A stretch of DNA of 64,000 nucleotides from DASYXT01 sp035934555. Lineage in GTDB: Bacteria > Verrucomicrobiota > Verrucomicrobiia > Limisphaerales > UBA8199. Numbering within the stretch: the stretch's first letter is position 1; each line of letters starts with the position of its first letter. The notes beneath the pieces were generated by a model that was given only the letters and a program-made list of their open reading frames with translations, was not told where the DNA came from and ran no database searches. Shown in pieces: positions 35,675-43,384 of this stretch. The stretch is from NCBI GenBank assembly GCA_035934555.1, contig DASYXT010000133.1:8993-72992 (forward strand). The letters run 5' to 3'. The position numbers and the translations under genes are program-made.

Positions 35675-36529
35675 ATGGCCGCGGCCGAACCGGCGGAGGA
35701 CCTGTCGCGCCGGCTCGAACGCGAGCAACGCGCTTCCCAACTCCAGCGTGAAGCGAACCTCGAGCAGTCCCTCGCCCCGTTCCGCGTCGGCTCAGTCGGC
35801 TACCTCAATGCCGTCCCCCTCACACGCGGCCTCGAGGACCAAGTCCGGTTCACCACTCCGTCGCAACTGGCGCAACTCTTGCAGAAAGACGAACTGGACG
35901 CCGCCCTGGTCAGCGTCGTCGAGGTGTTGTTTAACGATCGCTACGACATTCTGGACGGAATCGCCATCGCGTCCCTCGGCGAGGTCAAAAGCGTGCTGCT
36001 GGCGCACAAGCGTCCGCTGCAGGACGCGCGGGAAATTTTCTGTGACCAGGCGTCATTGACCAGCATCGAGCTGGTCCGCGTGTTATTGGCCGAGCGCGGT
36101 ATTCGTCCCGAGTTCAAGCCGCTGCCCAGCTACGATTTGGCCGCGTTGCCCGATTACGCGCTGCTGATTGGCGACCGCGCGCTGGACCTGGCCTTGGGGC
36201 CGCACGAACACGAGCTTTGGGACCTGGGCGCGGCCTGGTTCGAGCTGACGCGGCTGCCGTTTGTTTATGCGGTTTGGGCACTGCGCCGCGGAGTGGAAAA
36301 CACCGCGCTGCGCCGGCAATTGCATGAAGCGCGCGATTTTGGCCTCGACACCCTTGACCACATCATCGCCAGCCGCACCGAGTACACGTTCGATTTCCGC
36401 AAGGATTATCTCGGCTGGCATATCCACTTCCATTTGGGTGCAGATGAAAAGCGCGGGATGGCCAGGTTCATCGAGTTGCTGCGGAAGCATGGCCAGCGGC
36501 CGGTGTTTGAGCCGAAGTTCGTTAATTAG
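35675..36529 (+). CDS. mqnA: Chorismate dehydratase, menaquinone (futalosine) biosynthesis
   Basis: The protein shows RVGSVGYLNAVPLTRGL, LQKDELDAALVSVVE and LLIGDRALD, typical of the MqnA/MqnD periplasmic-binding-like fold. MqnA removes water from chorismate, giving 3-[(1-carboxyvinyl)oxy]benzoate, the substrate of MqnE. From the ATG at 35675 it is 284 residues; an upstream TTG at 35639 is possible. The N-terminal 45 or so residues are charged and not conserved in the family. It is 290 bases downstream of mqnE, so both steps of the early pathway are present. Confidence 0.88.
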   Translation: MAAAEPAEDLSRRLEREQRASQLQREANLEQSLAPFRVGSVGYLNAVPLTRGLEDQVRFTTPSQLAQLLQKDELDAALVSVVEVLFNDRYDILDGIAIASLGEVKSVLLAHKRPLQDAREIFCDQASLTSIELVRVLLAERGIRPEFKPLPSYDLAALPDYALLIGDRALDLALGPHEHELWDLGAAWFELTRLPFVYAVWALRRGVENTALRRQLHEARDFGLDTLDHIIASRTEYTFDFRKDYLGWHIHFHLGADEKRGMARFIELLRKHGQRPVFEPKFVN

Positions 36530-36570
36530 CCGCGGTTCATCTACGGCTTTTCCTCTGGCTTTTTCTTTTT

Positions 36571-36597
36571 GTGATCCTTGTGTTCTTTGTGGTTAAG
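36571..36597. repeat. Low-complexity intergenic word
   Basis: The 267 bases between mqnA and the next ThuA gene contain a T/G-rich stretch (GTGATCCTTG, TGTTCTTTGT, GGTTAAG) that I associate with sequences repeated in intergenic DNA of environmental Verrucomicrobia. Nothing else in this gap resembles a gene. Confidence 0.3.
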
Positions 36598-36796
36598 TCC
36601 ATCCGCTGAGCGTTTCGCGAAGCCACCGGTTTAAGAGCACTTAACCGCACCGCCGCTCGCCGCGCTCCACGCATCAGGTCCTGTCGATAAAATTCATCTC
36701 ACGAATCAGCCCTTGACCCCAGGCCGGAAAATGAATTTGATCCTACGCGTCAGAGTCAGAAGATATGCGCCTTACGTTTCGGGCAGATAGAGAACT

Positions 36797-37681
36797 ATGA
36801 AGACAATCACCCTCGCCGGTAGTCTGATCGTGGGGGCAATGCTGGGTGCCAGTATGCTGACAACCTCGGCCCAGGCCGTCCCCAAAAAGGTTCTGGTGGT
36901 CACAACCACCCTCGGGTTCCGCCACAGCTCCATCCCCACCGCCGAGCGGATTATCAATCAACTCGGCGAAAAAAGCGGCGCCTTCACCGTCGAATATGCC
37001 CGGGTCAATCCGGAGGACGCGCAGTTCAAAGGGCCGGACGGCAAACCGGATAACCAGAAGGTCCATGCAGCCATCAAAGAGGTGCTCGCGGAAAAGATGA
37101 GCCCCGAGGCGCTGAAGAACTATGATGCGGTCATCTTCGCCAATACGACCGGCGACCTGCCGTTGCCGGATGAACAGGCCTTCCTCGATTGGATCAAATC
37201 AGGCAAAGGGTTCGTCGGCATGCACTCGGCGGCCGATACCTTCCACCATTTCGACGGCTATCTGGATATGGTCGGCGCTGAATTCAAGCAGCACGAGGCG
37301 CAGGTCCAGGTCGAGCCGATCGATCAGGACCCCGATTGCCCCGCGTGCCGCCACCTGCCGGCCAACTGGAAGGTGTTTGATGAAATCTATCAATTCAAGA
37401 ATTTCGATCCGGCCAAGGTGCATGGGCTGCTGACTCTCGACAAGCACCCCAACAACGGCACCCCGGGTATTTACCCCATTTCGTGGTGCAAAGATTACGG
37501 CAAAGGTCGTGTCTTTTATACCTCGCTTGGGCACCGCGAAGACGTTTGGGACCCCAACTGGCCCGACCGCAAGAATCCGAAGGAAGTCGCCGAAGCGTAT
37601 CAGGAGCACATCCTGAACGGCATCAAATGGGCCGTCGGTTTGGAACAATGGAATGCCAAACCGCAGAAGCCCGCCGAATAG
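36797..37681 (+). CDS. Secreted ThuA-domain protein
   Basis: The 294-residue protein has a Sec signal peptide (KTITLAGSLIVGAMLGASML, ending TSAQA). The ThuA domain shows VLVVTTTLGFRHSSIPTAE, YDAVIFANTTGDLPLP, GFVGMHSAADTFHHF and GRVFYTSLGHREDVWD. Between them is a CPACRHLP loop with two cysteines. It stops 5 bases before the Gfo/Idh/MocA gene, so the pair is probably one operon for modifying a sugar in the periplasm. It is a diverged paralogue of the ThuA protein at 33046-33972. Confidence 0.9.
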   Translation: MKTITLAGSLIVGAMLGASMLTTSAQAVPKKVLVVTTTLGFRHSSIPTAERIINQLGEKSGAFTVEYARVNPEDAQFKGPDGKPDNQKVHAAIKEVLAEKMSPEALKNYDAVIFANTTGDLPLPDEQAFLDWIKSGKGFVGMHSAADTFHHFDGYLDMVGAEFKQHEAQVQVEPIDQDPDCPACRHLPANWKVFDEIYQFKNFDPAKVHGLLTLDKHPNNGTPGIYPISWCKDYGKGRVFYTSLGHREDVWDPNWPDRKNPKEVAEAYQEHILNGIKWAVGLEQWNAKPQKPAE

Positions 37682-37686
37682 CATTT

Positions 37687-39069
37687 ATGACTGAACAGGA
37701 AAACAGACCACCGGATTTCAACCGCCGGGATTTTCTCAAGAGTGGCTCAGTGGCCACCTTGATGACGATGATGGGCGGCGTGGAATTATTTGCCCAAACC
37801 AATGCCGCTGCGCCCGCCGACAACAAGGTGGTGGGGGCCAGAGTAAAGATTGGGGTCATCGGGCTGGGCAACTGGGGCCGCGAGATCGTCAACACCCTCA
37901 CGCGCAATCCGCAAGCGGAGTTGGTGGCCATTTGCGACACTTATCCCGCCTCGCTGCGCCGGATCGCCGATGCCGCTCCGGGCGCCGCTAAAATCCCGGA
38001 TTACAAAGCGCTATTGGCGAACAAAGATATCAAGGCGGTGGTGGTTGCGACGCCAACCCACCAGCACAAAGAAATTGTTCTGGCCGCTTTGCAGGCGGGC
38101 AAGCACGTCTATTGCGAAGCCCCCATCGCGCACACGATTGACGATGCCCGCGCCATCGCCGCCGCTGCCAAAGCCGCCCGCCAATGCGTATTCCAGGCCG
38201 GCCTGCAGTTGCGCTCCGACCCGCAGCGGCATTTCCTGCTGCCCTTTATCCGGTCTGGCGCCATGGGCCAGCCAATCTTCGCCCGCGCGCAATGGCACAA
38301 GAAAACGAGTTGGCGCTCCACTTCGCCCAAGCCGGAGCGAGAAAAGGAACTGAATTGGCGGCTGAGCAAAGAGACCTCGCCGGGCCTGATTTCCGAAGTG
38401 GGCTGCCATCCGGTGGATCAAGCGACATTATTTCTCGACGGCTTGCCCACCGCCGTGAGCGGTTTCGGCTCGGTTGTCTTTTGGAAAGACGGCCGGGACG
38501 TGCCCGACACCGTGCAGGCCATGCTCGAGTTCCCCAGCGGCGTGCAAATGATCTACGACGCGACGCTCGCGAATTCTTTCGATGCCGATTACGAGATTTT
38601 ATACGGCAGCGACGCGGCGGTGATGATGCGCCGCGGCAAGAACGGCGACAGCAAAGCCTGGTTGTTCAAGGAGGTCGATTCACCGCTATTGGGCTGGGAA
38701 GTTTATGCCCATAAGGACGAGTTTTACCAGGAGACTGGCATCGCGCTGGTGGCCAACGCCAGCAAATCCACCCCGCCGAGCGAGGCCCAAACCGCCGAGC
38801 AACTGTTGACCACCTCGACTTTGTACAAAGCTTTGGATGCTTTCCTGCTTAATTCCCGCGATGTCACCGCAGCGCTCGACGACGCGATTGCCTTGCTCGG
38901 CCCCGACGACCCTAATGCGCTGGGTGAGCAGGCGGCAAAAGTGGCGCGGCGCCCGGCTGCGGGTTACCTGGAAGGGTATCGCGCGGCAGTCATCACTCTG
39001 ACGGCTAACCAGGCGATCCTGGCCCGCCAGCGCCTCGAGATTAAACCCGAGCTGTATGAATTGGGTTGA
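37687..39069 (+). CDS. Exported Gfo/Idh/MocA-family oxidoreductase
   Basis: The 460-residue protein begins with a twin-arginine signal (FNRRDFLKSGSVATLMTMMGG). The NAD(P) domain shows VKIGVIGLGNWGREIV, and the C-terminal alpha/beta domain carries ISEVGCHPVDQATLF, the conserved His-containing helix. This resembles secreted glucose-fructose-oxidoreductase-like enzymes that carry a tightly bound cofactor. The ATG at 37687 starts the signal; the frame is open earlier but overlaps the ThuA gene. It follows ThuA by 5 bases and precedes a YceI-like gene. Confidence 0.9.
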   Translation: MTEQENRPPDFNRRDFLKSGSVATLMTMMGGVELFAQTNAAAPADNKVVGARVKIGVIGLGNWGREIVNTLTRNPQAELVAICDTYPASLRRIADAAPGAAKIPDYKALLANKDIKAVVVATPTHQHKEIVLAALQAGKHVYCEAPIAHTIDDARAIAAAAKAARQCVFQAGLQLRSDPQRHFLLPFIRSGAMGQPIFARAQWHKKTSWRSTSPKPEREKELNWRLSKETSPGLISEVGCHPVDQATLFLDGLPTAVSGFGSVVFWKDGRDVPDTVQAMLEFPSGVQMIYDATLANSFDADYEILYGSDAAVMMRRGKNGDSKAWLFKEVDSPLLGWEVYAHKDEFYQETGIALVANASKSTPPSEAQTAEQLLTTSTLYKALDAFLLNSRDVTAALDDAIALLGPDDPNALGEQAAKVARRPAAGYLEGYRAAVITLTANQAILARQRLEIKPELYELG

Positions 39070-39123
39070 TGAAAGAGCGTGAAACTTGCAGTATTGCCTA
39101 ATATGAGATTGAAAGTTACGACG

Positions 39124-39810
39124 ATGAAAAAGCAAATCTTCCTCGCGGGCATGGCCCTCTATTTACTGGCAGGCGTTCGCGCGCAGGCCGCAGATGAAAT
39201 GACCCGCTTTTATGCGCGGTCCGGCAGCAAAATGCGCATCGAAGGCACCGCCACCGCCATCCATACGCATTGGGCGGTGGAAAGTCCGCTCATCGGTGGC
39301 TGGCTCGAAGTGGGTCCGGGTTTTCCTGCTGAGCCGGGCCAGGCCGCCACACCGGGTCCTATCCAGGCTAAAGGCGAAGTCTTTATCATGGTCCGTTCAC
39401 TTAAGAGCGTCGAGGATGATGGCAAGCCCTATTCCGATGCGATGGACCGGGTTATGTATGAACACCTCCGAGCCGCTGACGACGCCCGCGCGCGGATCAC
39501 TTTCCAGCTCACCAGCCTGACGCTTAAAGAGCCGGCCAAGAGCAAAGACACGCCGTATGTATTCGAAGCCAAAGGCGACCTGACCGTAACGGGTGTCACT
39601 AACAAGATCGCCATGCTCGTCAATGTGCTCCCGCTCCCGGACAAAAAGGTGAAGATCAGCGGCACGACCGCGGTAAAGATGACCGACTACAAGATTTCCC
39701 CTCCGGCGCCTGTGGGCATCCTGCTCAAGACCGGTGATGATGTGAAGCTGGTGTTTGAGTGGATGGTCGCGCCGCGCACGCCGCCGACCGCAGCCGCGGC
39801 AGCGAAGTAA
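39124..39810 (+). CDS. Secreted YceI-like protein
   Basis: The 228-residue protein has a Sec signal (MKKQIFLAGMALYLLAGVRA, then QAADE). The mature part shows the beta-rich lipocalin-like YceI pattern: RFYARSGSKMRIEGTATAI, MYEHLRA, ITFQLTSLTL, GDLTVTGVTNKI and VKISGTTAVKMTDYKI. YceI proteins bind isoprenoid or fatty-acid-like ligands in the periplasm. An ATG at 39103 is an alternative start. It is 55 bases downstream of the oxidoreductase and may be part of the same transcript. Confidence 0.8.
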   Translation: MKKQIFLAGMALYLLAGVRAQAADEMTRFYARSGSKMRIEGTATAIHTHWAVESPLIGGWLEVGPGFPAEPGQAATPGPIQAKGEVFIMVRSLKSVEDDGKPYSDAMDRVMYEHLRAADDARARITFQLTSLTLKEPAKSKDTPYVFEAKGDLTVTGVTNKIAMLVNVLPLPDKKVKISGTTAVKMTDYKISPPAPVGILLKTGDDVKLVFEWMVAPRTPPTAAAAAK

Positions 39811-39821
39811 CGCTCGAAGTA

Positions 39822-39849
39822 ACGCTGCACGCTCCACGCTTTACGCTCG
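39822..39849. repeat. Heptanucleotide tandem tract (four 7-bp units)
   Basis: Four units in exact 7-bp register, ACGCTGC, ACGCTCC, ACGCTTT, ACGCTCG, lie in the 62-base gap between the YceI-like gene and the convergent HEAT-repeat gene. They are non-coding. They share the period, but not the sequence, of the tract at 3893-3934. Confidence 0.55.
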
Positions 39850-39872
39850 GCGCCGGCGCCCCACGCCGGCGC

Positions 39873-41894
39873 TCATTGCAGCTTACCCAGCGCTGCTTCC
39901 GCTTTCTTGCGGGTCGCTTCGCTGGTGGACTTTTCGACCACCAACTGGAGCGCCTTCCGGCGTTCATCTTGAGAGAGACTGTCTTTGGCTTTGCTGACCC
40001 CCTCGAGCATGGCCGCCCAGGCGTCCTCGGCCAAGGCGGAATCCTGGCTGAATGAGCTGACGGATTCGAACCAGGGTTTGCCCGGCGGTTGGTGGGAGAC
40101 TGCCTGCGCGAGAATCGTCAGTGCGAGCGATTTTTCCTCCGGCCGTTGCAACAGCGGCATCACCGTGCTGATCTTTTCGGCTTTTTGATCCGAAGACATG
40201 TGGGTGTCCCCTTGCAGGAACTGCAAGTATCCTCGCACGGCCAGTACTTGGTAGGAGGGTTTCTGCGTTGAGTGAGCCATTTGCAACAACTGCTCAGCCG
40301 CGGCGCTATCCTCAGGCCAGGTATTGGGCCACGCAGCCAGCGTTCGCGCCGCTTCGTCCTGGACGCTTTCTTCCGGGTCGTTCAGAGCGCCGGTAACGCC
40401 TGCCAACCCGTCCGGCCCGCCCGCCGCCGCCAAGGCGTGGATGCCCAGGACGCGCATTGCCGGGTCATTGCTTTTCATCAAAGGCAGCAACTCCGGTGCG
40501 CCCGCGGCACCCTGCCGGCCGCTGATGTCCAACAGCGCGCTTTCCACTTCCGCGCGCTGGCCTGCGCCAGACGAGCCGAGCATTTGCACCAGGCGGCGTA
40601 ATTCCGGGGCGCCGCCCATGGAACTGACGGCTTGGATTGCGGCCGCCCGTGTCGCCGGCTCCGCAGAATTCATCGCGTCGGCTGCGACAGGCAACGCGGC
40701 GTCGATGTGCCGCAAGCCTGCCAATTTCAACAGCACAGGCCGTTCGCGCGGGTCACCGGTCTGTAACCGGGCCAGCATTTCTGCGTTGACCTCATTGCCC
40801 GGCAGCCGCGTGAGACTGGCCAGCGCGGCTTTGGCGATGGCAGGGTCGGCATCCAATGCGGCGCCGAGCAGCACGGGCAGGCTGTCCCGGTTGCCCGAGC
40901 GCTCGACGGCTTCGACCGCCACCACTCTGACGTCCTTTGTCGTGCCGTGTTGGACGACCTCAACCAGGGCGGGCCACACCGCCGGGTCTTTTCGATCCGC
41001 CAGCGCCAGCAGCAGGCGCGGTTGCCGGCTCGCCTCGCAGCGGCCCAGTTCGGCGACCAGCGCTTTGGTCGCTTCTGGTCCCGGCAGCTCGCGAGCGGTA
41101 CTGAGGCCGACGTTAAAGAAGGCCTTGTTGGGCGAGCGCAATTGTTCCAATAGGAGCGGCACGCCTGCGGCGCGGCGGGCCAGGATCGCGCCACGCGTCG
41201 CTTCCAGAAGCCGTTGCTGCGGCAGATCGGCGCTGCGCACCATATCGTATAGCTTGCGGGCTGTGCCGTATTCGCCCGCCGACAGGAACTGTTCGGCGCA
41301 GAGGGTGCAGCCTTGGGCGATTGCTGAACGAACCTCGGCCGGGGATTTGGGGAGTGCACGCGTCAATGCTTTGGCCGCTGAGGAACCACCAACACGGCCC
41401 AGAGCGACGGCGGCCGCGCAGGCCACTTCAGAGTCCGGCGCGGCAAGATTGGCGCTCAAGACGGGAATCGCCTGGCGGTCGCGTTTGACGGCAATCGAAT
41501 TCAGCACACCAACGAGCAATTCGCCGTGGACCTGTCCGGCGGCCTGCCGCAACGCCGCCTCGGCCTCCGGGCCCGGGATGGCCTCAAGCGCGATGCGAGC
41601 CCAGGAGGCCAAATGCGCATCGGCCAGCAACGGCGCCAGCGCCGGCACAGCATCGGCCGAGCCATAGATCGCCAATCGCTTGCAGGTGATCGCTTTCTCG
41701 GCGGGGGCGGCGTCGGAGCGCAAAATGGCAATGAGCTGTTGCTCCTTTTCATGCACGGCGGCCGGCGGATCCCCGGCAGCGTTTGCTGCGGCGACACCGG
41801 CGCACAGTACCAGCCACAAACTCAGCAGGAAACCCGAGCCGAATAAAGCCGGTGTTCTGGACCTTGAATTTTGAAATTGATTCATCATAAACAT
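39873..41894 (-). CDS. Secreted HEAT-repeat protein
   Basis: The protein has about 670 residues, with a signal peptide after MNQFQNSRSRTPALFGSGF (LLSLWLVLCAGVAAANA). Nearly the whole mature part is made of HEAT/PBS-lyase-like repeats, such as DSEVACAAAVALGRVGGSSA, AIAKAALASLTRLPG and DPAMRVLGIHALAAAGGP. No catalytic motif was seen, so it is probably a periplasmic scaffold. It is convergent with the YceI-like gene and follows a Gfo/Idh/MocA gene on the same strand, which suggests a joint role in sugar processing. The ATG at 41885 is an alternative start. Confidence 0.8.
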   Translation of the reverse strand: MFMMNQFQNSRSRTPALFGSGFLLSLWLVLCAGVAAANAAGDPPAAVHEKEQQLIAILRSDAAPAEKAITCKRLAIYGSADAVPALAPLLADAHLASWARIALEAIPGPEAEAALRQAAGQVHGELLVGVLNSIAVKRDRQAIPVLSANLAAPDSEVACAAAVALGRVGGSSAAKALTRALPKSPAEVRSAIAQGCTLCAEQFLSAGEYGTARKLYDMVRSADLPQQRLLEATRGAILARRAAGVPLLLEQLRSPNKAFFNVGLSTARELPGPEATKALVAELGRCEASRQPRLLLALADRKDPAVWPALVEVVQHGTTKDVRVVAVEAVERSGNRDSLPVLLGAALDADPAIAKAALASLTRLPGNEVNAEMLARLQTGDPRERPVLLKLAGLRHIDAALPVAADAMNSAEPATRAAAIQAVSSMGGAPELRRLVQMLGSSGAGQRAEVESALLDISGRQGAAGAPELLPLMKSNDPAMRVLGIHALAAAGGPDGLAGVTGALNDPEESVQDEAARTLAAWPNTWPEDSAAAEQLLQMAHSTQKPSYQVLAVRGYLQFLQGDTHMSSDQKAEKISTVMPLLQRPEEKSLALTILAQAVSHQPPGKPWFESVSSFSQDSALAEDAWAAMLEGVSKAKDSLSQDERRKALQLVVEKSTSEATRKKAEAALGKLQ

Positions 41895-41925
41895 ACTCGG
41901 TTAGAGAGCATTTCTGTTTCAGGGC

Positions 41926-43260
41926 TCAAATGCGCCACGGTTCACGCAGCGCTTCCGCGCGCAGCCGATTGGCCTGGTCATCGCCGATGAACTCGTTTTT
42001 GACCGGGTCGTACTGCACCTTGCGATTGAGGAACAGCGCGATATTGGACGCATGACAGGCAATGTGCGCCTCGCAGGCCGCGTCGGCGTTGGCCCGCGTC
42101 TTAGCTCGCGTTTTCACGCAATCGAGGAAATTCCGAATATGCAGATTGGCCGGGTAACCGGAGATTTTGGCGCCGCGCCCCACAAGCAGTGCGGGCGAGC
42201 TGGCAACAATGTCGGCATCGTCGCCGGTTTCGACCCAGCCGGTCTCGCCTTCGAAGCGCACCGGGCAGGAGCCCAGCGGCAGCCAGCCGTCATTGCGCAG
42301 CACCAGCTTTACGCCGTTGCCATAGCGCGCGTGCAACTGGTCGCCCACCGGCTCATACTCCACCGGCGCGGTGGCGTCGGCGTCGTTGGCCCACTGGCAC
42401 AGGTCCACGCAATGCGAGCCCCATTCCAGGCAGCCGCCGCCGGTCAGCCCGCCACCCTTTTCAAAATTGAATCCGTCCAGGAGCTTCGAGTTATAGGGCC
42501 GCCAGGCCGCCGGACCGAGGTACGTATTCCAATCCACCTTGTCCTTCGGCGGCTCGGGCTCAGGTGGTTCCCAACCACTCATCACCGTGCCCAGACCGCC
42601 CGGGTGAGCATAAAGGGTCGTCAGTTTGCCCAGCTTGCCGTACCGGGCGAGATCGATCGCAAAAGCGAAATTCGGCAGGCTGCGCCGTTGTGTGCCGGCC
42701 TGGAACACCCGACCCGTGCGCCGCATAGTCGCGGCCAGTTCGAGGCTCTGCGCAATGTTCTTGGTGCAGGGTTTTTCGCAATACATGTCCTTGCCGGCGT
42801 TGGCGGCGAGGCAGGCGGCCGTCGCGTGCCAGTTCGGGCCGGTCGCGATCAGCACCGCGTCGATGTCGCTTCGGGCCAGCAATTCGCGCAGATCGCGGTA
42901 GGTCGCGCAATCCTGGTTGCCGTAATGGTTATTGGCCATCTGCCGAACGGCGTGGCGCCGGGCCTCTTTGATGTCGCAGACGGCGATGAACTGCACATCG
43001 GGTTCGGCCAAAAAGCAGCCCAGGTCGTAGGTGCCGCGGTGACCAATGCCGATGCCGCCCATGACGATGCGTTCGCTGGGCGCCACCGCTCCATCCCGGC
43101 CGAGCACGGCGGCGGGTACGATTTGGGGCGCAGCGAGCAGGGCGCTCATCTTGGCTGCGGTGCTGAGAAAGCGGCGCCGGGTCAAGGACGAGCCGCGCTG
43201 AGCTGCCGCGGCGGTGGTGGAGGGTGATGTGGGGTGTGTTGGAATACCGAGAGGTCTCAT
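41926..43260 (-). CDS. Exported Gfo/Idh/MocA-family oxidoreductase
   Basis: The 444-residue protein has a twin-arginine signal (SLTRRRFLSTAAKMSALLAAP), then a Rossmann region IVMGGIGIGHRGTYD, the cofactor-adjacent ATGPNWHATAACLAANAGKD and the conserved EKPCTKNI lysine region. The C-terminal half includes GGCLEWGSHCVDLCQWA, the substrate-domain histidine. It is a diverged relative of the oxidoreductase at 37687-39069. It precedes the HEAT-repeat gene by 31 bases. The substrate is unknown. Confidence 0.9.
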   Translation of the reverse strand: MRPLGIPTHPTSPSTTAAAAQRGSSLTRRRFLSTAAKMSALLAAPQIVPAAVLGRDGAVAPSERIVMGGIGIGHRGTYDLGCFLAEPDVQFIAVCDIKEARRHAVRQMANNHYGNQDCATYRDLRELLARSDIDAVLIATGPNWHATAACLAANAGKDMYCEKPCTKNIAQSLELAATMRRTGRVFQAGTQRRSLPNFAFAIDLARYGKLGKLTTLYAHPGGLGTVMSGWEPPEPEPPKDKVDWNTYLGPAAWRPYNSKLLDGFNFEKGGGLTGGGCLEWGSHCVDLCQWANDADATAPVEYEPVGDQLHARYGNGVKLVLRNDGWLPLGSCPVRFEGETGWVETGDDADIVASSPALLVGRGAKISGYPANLHIRNFLDCVKTRAKTRANADAACEAHIACHASNIALFLNRKVQYDPVKNEFIGDDQANRLRAEALREPWRI

Positions 43261-43384
43261 TCGCTATTTCCTTTCTGGTCTTACATGTAACGGCGTGCAG
43301 GCCGAGTATGGGACTGGCCGCGGTGCGTGTCTATAAAATCCCACAAAACGCACGAGGGTGGCCGGTCGGCGAGCTTCTGTCGTG

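Noticed and set aside
42052..43227. 391-codon plus-strand frame opposite a Gfo/Idh/MocA gene
   Set aside because: It is antisense to a gene with Rossmann and EKP motifs; it has no start context or family resemblance.
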